A DNA stretch of 16,768 bases from an uncultured Candidatus Saccharibacteria bacterium (GTDB taxonomy: Bacteria > Patescibacteriota > Saccharimonadia > Saccharimonadales > Saccharimonadaceae). The stretch spans positions 1 to 16,768 of the forward strand of contig CALHZK010000013.1 of assembly GCA_938040655.1 (NCBI GenBank), read 5' to 3'. Below the pieces are notes generated by a model. It saw nothing but the letters and a program-made list of their open reading frames with translations. It was not told where the DNA came from and did no database searches. How positions within the stretch are numbered: position 1 is the stretch's first letter; every line of letters starts with the position of its first letter. Position numbers and translations under genes: made by a program. Below are positions 7,706 to 13,705 of this stretch, in pieces.

Positions 7706-7710
7706 CTCCT
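7706..7710 (-). promoter_or_regulatory. Ribosome-binding site deciding the HD-CYTH start
   Basis: AGGAG on the minus strand lies 5 nt before the ATG at 7700. It rules out the longer start at 7739, which has no such site. This gene thus uses a leader, unlike several neighbours. Confidence 0.8.
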
Positions 7711-7749
7711 TGATGATAAAATGTCATATCACTCATCAATTGTATTTAC

Positions 7750-7778
7750 TTGCTGATCATAACTCTAGCAAGTATAAT
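7750..7778 (+). promoter_or_regulatory. Promoter of the Nudix-MazG operon, -10 shared with the divergent gene
   Basis: TTGCTG (7750-7755) and TATAAT (7773-7778) are 17 nt apart, and the -10 ends 11 nt before the ATG at 7790, leaving a leader of only about 5 nt. The -10 is part of AGTATAAT (7771-7778), which again reads TATACT on the minus strand and could serve the divergent HD-CYTH gene. I found no convincing minus-strand -35. Confidence 0.7.
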
Positions 7779-7789
7779 TTGACTCAATT

Positions 7790-8467
7790 ATGATTGACCA
7801 ATTTGTCCCAGAACACCACATCCAGAAACATATCCTCAGCGTCTTGACCCATACGAAATATGCGCGGTTTCGGGATATGCGGCCGCCAAAGGTCGACACA
7901 AATCTTTATAGCTACCACTTAAATTTATTAAAGAAGCGGGGATTTATCGTCAAGACAGCAAATGGATATTGCTTGGGGCTAGAAGGGCTATCATACGTCG
8001 ATAGGGCTAGTATCAAATCACTCAAAATTTGTACCCAGCCTAAAATTATTACTATGATTGTTATCCAAAATGCCGACGGTGATGTGCTGCTCCAGCGGCG
8101 CACTAAGCAGCCACACATTGACACCTGGACACTGCCGTGTGGCAAGTTGCATATTGACGATGAGTCGGTGCTGGCTGCTGCTCAGCGAGAGGCGCATGAA
8201 AAGTTGGCAATGGGTGATGCGCCATTGGCCCATGCTGGCGATTGCTATATTCGAGTGGTGGCGGATAAAGCGGTCTTATCGTCGACGTTGGCGCATGTTT
8301 TTTACGCAGAGATTCAGGAGGCAGCAGTGGACGAGGGGTTGATATGGGCGCGGCCGCACAAGCTGGCTGATTATCAGTTGGCGCCAGCTGTGGAGCAGAT
8401 CATCGCTCGGACCTTTTTTCGCGATCCGTTCTTTTTTGAGGAGTTTATGGTCGATTTGTTACAATAA
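7790..8467 (+). CDS. Nudix hydrolase with N-terminal winged-helix-like domain
   Basis: Residues 1-75 resemble a winged helix (HILSVLTHTKYARFRDM, then SYHLNLLKKRGFIVKTANGYCL, as in wing-containing DNA-binding or ADP-ribose-sensing regulators). Residues 84-205 are a Nudix fold with LLQRRTKQPHIDTWTLPCGKL leading into the Nudix helix. The box is imperfect: Gly118 to Glu125 is one residue longer than the GX5E consensus, and REAHEK (133-138) has Lys in place of the last Glu of REUXEE. Nudix enzymes hydrolyse nucleoside diphosphates linked to another moiety. The layout suggests either a house-cleaning hydrolase or a regulator sensing a nucleotide. It is co-transcribed with a MazG-type enzyme 21 nt downstream, which supports nucleotide-pool work. 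Confidence 0.82.
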   Translation: MIDQFVPEHHIQKHILSVLTHTKYARFRDMRPPKVDTNLYSYHLNLLKKRGFIVKTANGYCLGLEGLSYVDRASIKSLKICTQPKIITMIVIQNADGDVLLQRRTKQPHIDTWTLPCGKLHIDDESVLAAAQREAHEKLAMGDAPLAHAGDCYIRVVADKAVLSSTLAHVFYAEIQEAAVDEGLIWARPHKLADYQLAPAVEQIIARTFFRDPFFFEEFMVDLLQ

Positions 8468-8488
8468 AACCAGCAAAAAGGAGGTAAT

Positions 8489-8830
8489 ATGACACTCGAA
8501 GAATATGCCGATAAAGCCCTGGCGACGCTCGGTGGCCAACACGCCTACGGTCAAATTGACTCGACCACGATGGCTCAGGTGCTAGGGCTATGTGGTGAGT
8601 CAGGTGAGGTGGCTGAGAAATTCAAAAAGCTCATCCGCGACCAGCACGGTCAGCTATCTGAGCAGGACAGGCAAGCGATCATCAAAGAGCTGGGTGATGT
8701 GTTGTGGTATGTCACCTCGCTGGCACATTTACTAGGCTCTAGCCTTGAAGAAGTTGCTCGCATCAACAACCAAAAGCTTGCCAGCCGGCGTGACCGCGAT
8801 CAACTGCATGGTAGTGGCGACGATCGCTAG
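8489..8830 (+). CDS. MazG-type nucleotide pyrophosphohydrolase
   Basis: This all-alpha NTP pyrophosphohydrolase would hydrolyse (d)NTPs to monophosphate and pyrophosphate. The metal-binding pattern is complete: GESGEVAEK gives E37-x-x-E40, and KELGDVLWY gives E67-x-x-D70. The downstream helix (LAHLLGSSLEEVARINNQKLASR) and the RDR..GSGDDR ending are typical of single-domain MazG proteins. Length (113 residues) fits the short form. A strong AAAAAGGAGG ribosome-binding site precedes the ATG, 21 nt after the Nudix stop, so the two form an operon likely to clear non-canonical or damaged nucleotides. Confidence 0.9.
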   Translation: MTLEEYADKALATLGGQHAYGQIDSTTMAQVLGLCGESGEVAEKFKKLIRDQHGQLSEQDRQAIIKELGDVLWYVTSLAHLLGSSLEEVARINNQKLASRRDRDQLHGSGDDR

Positions 8831-8894
8831 CTGATGCGCCGGCCGAGTCGAGGATCGTCTGGCATGAGAGGGGCAAAATGTAGCGCCGCTGAGC

Positions 8895-10151
8895 TTAGGC
8901 CTCGGCGAGGCGCTGCCGTAGCCAGCTGTCGATCGTACCAGCGCCCATACACAAGACAAGTTTACCAGCACATCGGGCGGCGGTAATCGCCTGCCATAGC
9001 TGATCATCGAGCTCAGCTGACTGCACGGCTGAGCGGTTGACTATATGCTGGCTGAGCTGTTCTGGTGTCAAGATAGGCAGATGAGGGTCTTCGCGGGTGA
9101 GGTACGTTGGCAGCCAGTACACTGTCTCCGCCAGGGTCATGCAATCGGTGTACTGGTGGCGTATCTCGTGCTGGCGGATGTTTTGGTGTGGCTGATAGAC
9201 CAGCACGACGTGGTCGCTCAGTTCATGAGCCAGCTGCAGCGTCGCGGCAATTTCTACTGGGTGGTGGCCATAGTCGCTATAGAGGTGGTCTGCCAGTTTT
9301 TCAAACCGTCGTGCAGTGCCAGGGAACTGGTTCATTGCGTGCAGTAGCTGATCAGTTGAGCTATCTGGCTGGAGCTGCTGCAGCGCGGCGATAACCAGAG
9401 ATGCATTAGCCCGGTTGTGAACACCCGGCAATGTGAGCCCCTGGTGTGGTGCTGCCAGTAGTCGGTGGCGTGGATTCGCCTGGTCGATAATATCTTGCTG
9501 GTCCTGCCAGCCGATCAGCTGACGCGACTGCCCGGCAAACTGCCGGAAAGCTGCTCGGTAGTCAGCCTGTGTCGGGTAGGTATCTGGATGGTCATAGTCG
9601 ACCGAGGTGATCAACGAAAGATATGGCTGAAAATGCAGAAAATTACGGTCGAATTCATCGCACTCATAAACGAAATATTCGCTCTGAGGGTCAAACGCAC
9701 CACTTGGCCCAAAGCTAAGGGTTGAGCCAACCGAATAGCTGACTGGCACACCAAGCTGCTTCATCGCCCACACGAGCATGCCGGTGGTGGTAGTTTTGCC
9801 ATGTGTACCAGCCACAGCGATCAACTTCAGCTGCTTATCGTGGATGATCTGTGCTAGTAACTCATCACGTTTTGAAATACGCAAACCAAGCTGCTGAGCC
9901 AGCTGGAGCTCTGGATGGTCAGCTGGCAGAGAGGCAGTGTAGACGAACCAGTCAAGGGGCGCTTGCTGGTGGACCGCCCGAAGATAGTCGCCAGATTGAT
10001 CCAGCTGAAAGGGGATGTGGCGTCGGCTGAGTTCCTGGGTGATCAGCCCATCTGTCTGGTCTGAGCCGTAGACCGCATAGCCGGCGTCATGCGCGATCAT
10101 CGCCAGCGGCCCGATACCAACCCCACCAATTCCTGAAAAGTAAATTCGCAT
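8895..10151 (-). CDS. murC: UDP-N-acetylmuramate--L-alanine ligase
   Basis: MurC adds L-alanine to UDP-MurNAc, the first amino acid of the peptidoglycan stem peptide, in the cytoplasm. Visible are the N-terminal Rossmann motif FSGIGGVGIGPLA (residues 5-17), the ATP P-loop AGTHGKTTT (114-122), YECDEFDRNFLHF, the substrate-binding HNRANAS segment and the MurC landmark DYGHHPVEI, which separates it from Mpl. At 418 residues it is shorter than E. coli MurC (491). The frame could start at a GTG at 10166, but the Rossmann strand begins MRIYF at 10151 and a TATACT box ends 6 nt before that ATG, so I chose 10151. Confidence 0.92.
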   Translation of the reverse strand: MRIYFSGIGGVGIGPLAMIAHDAGYAVYGSDQTDGLITQELSRRHIPFQLDQSGDYLRAVHQQAPLDWFVYTASLPADHPELQLAQQLGLRISKRDELLAQIIHDKQLKLIAVAGTHGKTTTTGMLVWAMKQLGVPVSYSVGSTLSFGPSGAFDPQSEYFVYECDEFDRNFLHFQPYLSLITSVDYDHPDTYPTQADYRAAFRQFAGQSRQLIGWQDQQDIIDQANPRHRLLAAPHQGLTLPGVHNRANASLVIAALQQLQPDSSTDQLLHAMNQFPGTARRFEKLADHLYSDYGHHPVEIAATLQLAHELSDHVVLVYQPHQNIRQHEIRHQYTDCMTLAETVYWLPTYLTREDPHLPILTPEQLSQHIVNRSAVQSAELDDQLWQAITAARCAGKLVLCMGAGTIDSWLRQRLAEA

Positions 10152-10157
10152 ACCACC

Positions 10158-10186
10158 AGTATACACTACAAAAGCTATGCTATACT
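10158..10186. promoter_or_regulatory. Back-to-back promoters for murC (-) and the 10206 gene (+)
   Basis: A minus-strand TATACT (plus 10163-10158) ends 6 nt before the murC ATG, giving a leaderless transcript. A plus-strand TATACT (10181-10186), preceded by TGC as an extended -10, precedes the 10206 ATG by 19 nt with AGGTGGG between. The two boxes are 17 nt apart, so each occupies the other's -35 position. Neither has a separate good -35. Confidence 0.55.
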
Positions 10187-10205
10187 AAGACCGAACAGGT
10201 GGGAT

Positions 10206-10865
10206 ATGTCACACAAGCAGGTCAAGTCAACAAAGCGACGGTTACGACAGCTCAAGCTCTGGCAGCTGCTGCTCCTGCTGACTATGATGATATTTGTAGC
10301 AGCGACTTTTTTGCGGCTCAATAACATCGGTATGATCGAGCGTCGAGACGCCGTGACCGATGCCGACAAGACGGGCAAAGATGAGCTGGTAGGGCAGCGA
10401 TTGTATGATTTGCAGCGCTACGCGTCATCGCATATGAATGCCAGCCCGGGGCGTGTGGCGCTCGACCATGCCTATAAGCGAGTGTACGACCGAGAATTCA
10501 AAAAATTCTCGCAAGAGGTGGCGAGCCGGTCCAACAACGATGTTGTCGTCAAGGTGCGCCAGGTGTGTGATGCCAGGGCACAGCAGCAGGGCTATGGCCG
10601 TTTTTCGGTCAATGCTGATCCGCGCTATGTCAGCTGTATCAATGAAGAATGGGCCAAGTATCCGGCCGCTACTGCCTCAAGTTTACAATTTGTGCCACCA
10701 CCAACTGCACCGTATTATCAGACGTTTGTCTCACCGCTGTGGTCGCCAGATTTTGCTGGCTGGTCAGTGGTCGCAGTAGTAATTCTGGCAGCGATGATCA
10801 TTACTCGGCTCCTGATAATTATCGTCCTACGTATTATATTATGGCGGCAGCGGGCACGGCCGTAA
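10206..10865 (+). CDS. Double-membrane-span protein, function unknown
   Basis: The 219-residue protein has a basic cytoplasmic N-terminus, a transmembrane helix at about residues 18-38, an external domain of about 140 residues and a second helix at about 188-212 followed by a basic RQRARP tail. The external part contains two cysteines (in VRQVCDARA and RYVSCINEEWAKYP) that could pair outside the cell. I do not recognise the family. It has a short leader with AGGTGGG before the ATG and is transcribed away from murC, so a link to the envelope is possible but not shown. Confidence 0.75.
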   Translation: MSHKQVKSTKRRLRQLKLWQLLLLLTMMIFVAATFLRLNNIGMIERRDAVTDADKTGKDELVGQRLYDLQRYASSHMNASPGRVALDHAYKRVYDREFKKFSQEVASRSNNDVVVKVRQVCDARAQQQGYGRFSVNADPRYVSCINEEWAKYPAATASSLQFVPPPTAPYYQTFVSPLWSPDFAGWSVVAVVILAAMIITRLLIIIVLRIILWRQRARP

Positions 10866-10933
10866 CTTGACAGAGGTCAAGCGGGATAGTACCCTGAAAA
10901 GGTAATACTGTTTAATAGGAGGTATAGGATTAC

Positions 10934-11140
10934 ATGGCTTATAAGCATACAAATTCGAAGGGTGTGACGTACTATCTACATAAGACAATCGCGGATCTCC
11001 GTGGCGGTAGGAAGCAAGTAATTTATTTTTTCACGAAGGTAGAGAAGAGCGATAAGGGTGAGCCAGTTGATTTGCCAGATGACCGGATCGTGGTTGAATC
11101 ACCTCGCAATGGCTTCTTGATTCTGAAGAAGAAAAAGTAG
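10934..11140 (+). CDS. Small conserved Patescibacteria-type protein (68 aa)
   Basis: This basic soluble protein begins MAYKHTNSKGVTYYLH and continues with LRGGRKQVIYFF and a C-terminal LILKKKK. I recall near-identical short proteins being widespread in Candidatus Saccharibacteria and related phyla, with no known function. The layout (short beta-rich body, lysine tail) would suit an RNA- or ribosome-associated protein, but that is a guess. AGGAGG lies 11 nt before the ATG. A TTGACA (10867-10872) inside a 6-bp dyad (CTTGAC/GTCAAG, 10866-10881) lies upstream and may be part of its promoter, though no good -10 follows at 17 nt. Confidence 0.85.
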   Translation: MAYKHTNSKGVTYYLHKTIADLRGGRKQVIYFFTKVEKSDKGEPVDLPDDRIVVESPRNGFLILKKKK

Positions 11141-11147
11141 CGTCTCC

Positions 11148-11176
11148 TTGAACCATAAGCGTATTACTGCTATAAT
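11148..11176 (+). promoter_or_regulatory. Near-consensus promoter with no coding gene downstream
   Basis: TTGAAC (11148-11153) and a perfect TATAAT (11171-11176), with TGC before the -10, are separated by 17 nt. Transcription would start near 11183. No open reading frame follows before the terminator ending at 11312, so it probably drives a non-coding RNA. Confidence 0.75.
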
Positions 11177-11182
11177 AAAGGC

Positions 11183-11312
11183 AAACAAACAGCCGCTCGA
11201 AGGATCCTCGTGAAGACGAGGATCCTTTGTTTGTATAATCAGGCTGTGGCTTTTACAAAGCTATTCATGCCACAAAAATACCCCCTTCGCAAAGAAGAGG
11301 GGATTTTTGTGG
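11183..11312 (+). ncRNA. Putative structured small RNA, about 130 nt
   Basis: Between a near-consensus promoter and a strong terminator lies a sequence with no plausible protein but clear folding potential. A perfect 12-bp stem (11200-11211 / 11216-11227) has a GAAG loop. Flanking it, CAAACA (11186-11191) can pair with TGTTTG (11228-11233), and CAGCC (11190-11194) with GGCTG (11242-11246). Its 3' end is the 11270-11312 hairpin. Size and context are similar to 6S, tmRNA-fragment or regulatory RNAs, but I cannot match it to a known family. Boundaries are predicted from the promoter and terminator. Confidence 0.5.
11270..11312. terminator. Bidirectional intrinsic terminator
   Basis: A long stem is formed by CCACAAAAAT (11270-11279) with ATTTTTGTGG (11303-11312), plus an inner CCCC..TTC / GAAGAGGGG stem and a 5-nt GCAAA loop. 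On the plus strand the GC-rich part is followed by ATTTTTG and would end the putative ncRNA. On the minus strand it likewise precedes ATTTTTG and would end the initiator tRNA transcript. The tRNA's encoded CCA overlaps the stem base. Confidence 0.8.
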
Positions 11313-11386
11313 TTGCGGGGGTAGGATTTGAACCTACGACCTTTTGGTTATGAGCCAAACGAGCTACCGGGCTGCTCTACCCCGCG
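11310..11386 (-). tRNA. tRNA-fMet(CAU), initiator
   Basis: The minus strand folds into a full cloverleaf: acceptor CGCGGGG / CCCCGCA, D stem GAGC/GCTC, anticodon loop CTCATAA (CAU), T stem GTAGG/CCTAC with loop TTCAAAT, discriminator A and encoded CCA. The C1-A72 mismatch at the acceptor end and the A11-U24 pair in the D stem are initiator hallmarks. The anticodon stem is TTTGG/CCAAA, so pair 29-41 is U-A instead of the usual third G-C pair. Promoter TTGCAA-17-TAGGAT lies upstream. Confidence 0.9.
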
Positions 11387-11396
11387 ATATACTACC

Positions 11397-11425
11397 ATCC
11401 TAGCAGATGTATGCGCATTTTGCAA
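11397..11425 (-). promoter_or_regulatory. Promoter of the initiator tRNA
   Basis: On the minus strand TTGCAA (plus 11420-11425) and TAGGAT (plus 11397-11402) are 17 nt apart, with TGC before the -10. The start would lie about 4 nt upstream of the mature tRNA 5' end. The promoter fills the gap directly after the ftsB stop codon. Confidence 0.6.
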
Positions 11426-11426
11426 C

Positions 11427-11858
11427 CTACTTGTGCCGGCGGCCGCCGAAGAGAAAGTCTAGCCACTGCTGGAGGTTGCTGCGAGGGTAGTTGGCTTGGC
11501 TGTGCTGAGCTGGTCGGGCAGCTGATGGTGCCGCGGTGTCTGTCGATGGGGTGATCAGCTGCTGCTCACCCGGGGCGCCAAGGCCAAGCCGCTGCCGGAC
11601 GGCGAGATCGATGTATTCATCGCTTTGGTAATATTTTTCTTCGTATGTCAAGAGGGAGACGCGTAATTTCTCGATCTCTACCTGGCGGCGTTTGCTGTCG
11701 ACTGACTCCTGTAGCTGGTAATTGCGCTGCATCACCTCGACTGACCCCCAGGCCCAGCTCAGGGCAATCAAAAAAGCCGCCGCAATGACTATGTTGTTGA
11801 GTGTCAAATAGTCATGACGAAGGCGATATAATAAACGTTTGAAGGCGATTTTTTGCAT
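11427..11858 (-). CDS. FtsB/DivIC-family septum formation initiator
   Basis: FtsB/DivIC proteins are small bitopic division proteins that join FtsL and FtsQ/DivIB at the septum and help activate septal wall synthesis. The protein shows the expected order: a basic cytoplasmic N-terminus, one transmembrane helix (about residues 21-40), a coiled coil (about 42-76, MQRNYQLQESVDSKRRQVEIEKL), then the conserved end of the family domain, EYIDLAVRQRLGLGAPGEQQLI (AR..LG...PGE pattern). A proline/alanine-rich tail and a basic RRHK end follow, making it longer (143 residues) than E. coli FtsB (103). It starts 22 nt downstream of a tRNA and has no Shine-Dalgarno, so it may be read from the tRNA promoter or from a TAATAT box beside the ATG. 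Confidence 0.85.
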   Translation of the reverse strand: MQKIAFKRLLYRLRHDYLTLNNIVIAAAFLIALSWAWGSVEVMQRNYQLQESVDSKRRQVEIEKLRVSLLTYEEKYYQSDEYIDLAVRQRLGLGAPGEQQLITPSTDTAAPSAARPAQHSQANYPRSNLQQWLDFLFGGRRHK

Positions 11859-11880
11859 ATTTATATTAGTGGTATGTGTA

Positions 11881-11956
11881 TGGTGGGGGTGGCTGGGATC
11901 GAACCAGCGACCAACAGGTTATGAGCCCGCTGCTCTAACCGCTGAGCTACACCCCC
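11881..11956 (-). tRNA. tRNA with CAU anticodon (elongator Met or Ile2)
   Basis: The minus strand folds into a cloverleaf: acceptor GGGGGTG / CACCCCC, D stem GCTC/GAGC, anticodon stem GCGGG/CCTGT with loop CTCATAA (CAU), T stem GCTGG/CCAGC with TTCGATC loop, A73 and encoded CCA. The G1-C72 pair rules out an initiator. CAU anticodons serve elongator Met or, after lysidine modification by TilS, Ile-AUA. The sequence alone does not settle which. The promoter lies just upstream and ftsB starts 22 nt downstream. Confidence 0.9.
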
Positions 11957-11965
11957 GCGACTCTT

Positions 11966-11994
11966 AGTATAGCGCATCAGTTGGGATTAGAGAA
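11966..11994 (-). promoter_or_regulatory. Promoter of the 11881 tRNA (and possibly ftsB)
   Basis: On the minus strand TATACT (plus 11966-11971) lies 9 nt before the tRNA 5' end. A TTCTCT (plus 11989-11994), a weak -35, is 17 nt upstream and overlaps the end of the oxidoreductase gene. Confidence 0.5.
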
Positions 11995-13390
11995 GTTTGC
12001 CAGCAGCGATTCGCACTGCTTCTGACCAGGCGACAAAGCAGTTTGGTGTATTGACAAGCGCCTCGGCAGTCATCCCTTGGCGAACTGCCAAAGTCAATTG
12101 AGCGATCATATCGCTCGCTTGTGGGGCGACAATGGTGGCTCCGAGGAGGACTCCTTTTTTGTCGCTGATTAGTTTGACAAAGCCGATTCGCTGGTCGGTG
12201 ATATTGCTTCTGGCTGTCAGGGTGAGCGGTGCGATCGCTGTCTTGACGCGGAGGTCACGCTTAATACAATCATCCTCGTTAAATCCGGTCTGGGCGATCT
12301 GCGGCTGTGTGAAGACCACTTGGAGTTTGGGTTGGTCGTCGAGCGCGATCATCGCGTGGTGGAGCATATTGTGGGCAGCGGTACGGCTATGGCTCAGAAT
12401 GCTATGAGTCTGGGCGGTGGTATCGACGACATTGCCGACTGCAAATATATGCCGTATCGACGTCTGCATAGCGGCGTTGACCGAGATACCGTACCTGTCG
12501 TATTCGACACCAGCGTTTTCCAAGCCTAGATCGGTCACTGGTATACGACCATCGGCGATCAGTAAAGCCTCTGCCTTGACGACGTGCTCTTGGTGGCCTT
12601 GAATATAGCGAATTCGGCGGTCATGGCCAGCCTGCTCGACGCCAGTTATCCGGGCTTGCGTCAGTACGGTAATACCATAGCGGTGCCGCATGTCGCTGAT
12701 CATTGTATCGCTTACCTCACTTTCAAATTCTGGCAAAATACGCCGGGCAGCCTCGGCGACGTAGACTTTTGTGCCAAATATAGCGAATAGCTGTGCCAGC
12801 TCGATGGCAGTCGCATGTGAGCCGATGATGAATAATGATCGGGGTGGTCGCGGCTGTGCCAGAAGCGTCTTAGGCACAAAATATGAGTTACCGTCTAGGC
12901 CGGGAATATGTGGGATGTGCCAGGTAGAGCCAGTGGCGATCAAAAATTTACGAGCCGATACGCGCTGTTGGTCGATAGCAATCTCGTGCGGGCTCAAAAA
13001 ATGGGCGTTTCCAGTGAGTACCGTGATACCTTGCTTCTCGTAGTAGTCACGGTTGTCGCCAGCGCCAGTCCGGGCAATTGTGGTGTTTTTCCAGGCGAGG
13101 AGTGACGGGTAATTATAGCTGAGGTCAGCGGTTCGCAAACCGAAACCGGCGGCCTGGTGGGCAGTCTGGTATACGTTGGCGACGTGCAGGAGTGCGCCAG
13201 TCGGGATATCTCCCCAATTAGGCGATTCACCACCAAATGTTGACTTTTCGACAATAGCGACTCGCTTGCCGGCGCGGGCTAGAATGCTGGCTGCTGGAGA
13301 CCCGCCAGCACCACTACCGATGACAATGACATCGTAGTCAAAATTTGCTCGTGGGATGATCGGTGTTTGTGCGATCGATCGTTGCGCCAT
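11987..13390 (-). CDS. FAD/NAD(P)-dependent oxidoreductase, disulfide-reductase family, lacking redox cysteines
   Basis: The chain has the full class I pyridine nucleotide-disulfide oxidoreductase layout (467 residues): FAD dinucleotide motif VIVIGSGAGGSPAA (22-34) with the acidic end of the second strand at IVEK, the FATG-like LIATGS (150-155), a central NAD(P) domain at LFIIGSHATAIELA (186-199), the second FAD motif HIFAVGNVVD, and a C-terminal dimerisation domain. The family active site GGxCxNxGCxPSK reads GGESPNWGDIPTG here: the cysteines are Ser56 and Asp61 and the lysine is Gly65. The usual C-terminal HPT..E reads NTPNCFVAWSE, without the His. Dithiol chemistry is therefore impossible; an NAD(P)H-dependent quinone, flavin or oxygen-reducing role is possible. 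It follows the ATP-cone gene by 15 nt in the same operon. Confidence 0.85.
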   Translation of the reverse strand: MAQRSIAQTPIIPRANFDYDVIVIGSGAGGSPAASILARAGKRVAIVEKSTFGGESPNWGDIPTGALLHVANVYQTAHQAAGFGLRTADLSYNYPSLLAWKNTTIARTGAGDNRDYYEKQGITVLTGNAHFLSPHEIAIDQQRVSARKFLIATGSTWHIPHIPGLDGNSYFVPKTLLAQPRPPRSLFIIGSHATAIELAQLFAIFGTKVYVAEAARRILPEFESEVSDTMISDMRHRYGITVLTQARITGVEQAGHDRRIRYIQGHQEHVVKAEALLIADGRIPVTDLGLENAGVEYDRYGISVNAAMQTSIRHIFAVGNVVDTTAQTHSILSHSRTAAHNMLHHAMIALDDQPKLQVVFTQPQIAQTGFNEDDCIKRDLRVKTAIAPLTLTARSNITDQRIGFVKLISDKKGVLLGATIVAPQASDMIAQLTLAVRQGMTAEALVNTPNCFVAWSEAVRIAAGKLL

Positions 13391-13405
13391 AGTATGATAA
13401 TTCCT

Positions 13406-13705
13406 CTACACAATCGTTTTATGTTGATTATACAGATATGCTGCCTCGCTGTGTAGGGGGACGAGCCAGTGAGTTGCTTGGCGACGAATATCATCAGAGG
13501 TCATGGTCGGGTGGTGCCGACACCACTGCTGTACGCCGCGGGTGACTCTAGCGGCGACGTCTTCGGCGTGGCCGATCGGTGTCTGCAGGCTAAGGCAGGT
13601 GGCGAGGATTGACTGCTGGAGTTTGCGAGGGTCAAATACTTCATCATCGCGGCCTCGCCGTTTGACGACGATCGGCGCCGTGGGTCTACTCGATAGAGTG
13701 CTCAT
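13406..13705 (-). CDS. Stand-alone ATP-cone domain protein
   Basis: The 99 residues form essentially one ATP-cone: VVKRRGRDDEVFDPRKLQQSIL near residues 13-34, the helical part AEDVAARVTRGVQQWC, and the closing TSDDIRRQATHWL with SEAAYLYNQHK. ATP-cones bind ATP/dATP and act as nucleotide switches in ribonucleotide reductase and in the NrdR repressor. There is no NrdR zinc ribbon and no reductase domain attached. Its start overlaps the membrane-protein stop by 4 nt (ATGA) and the oxidoreductase follows 15 nt later. It may therefore control or sense for these partners, which is inference. About 99 residues matches the isolated domain, so it is probably not a fragment. Confidence 0.8.
   Translation of the reverse strand: MSTLSSRPTAPIVVKRRGRDDEVFDPRKLQQSILATCLSLQTPIGHAEDVAARVTRGVQQWCRHHPTMTSDDIRRQATHWLVPLHSEAAYLYNQHKTIV

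Noticed and set aside
9045..9725. Plus-strand frames inside murC
   Set aside because: They lie opposite conserved MurC motifs and have no start signals of their own.
10866..10881. CTTGAC/GTCAAG dyad as a terminator of the 10206 gene
   Set aside because: The stem is only 6 bp and no T run follows; it may overlap a -35, which is noted with the 10934 gene.
11268..11330. Short peptide starting at the ATG 11268
   Set aside because: The frame runs through the terminator hairpin into the tRNA gene and has no ribosome-binding site.
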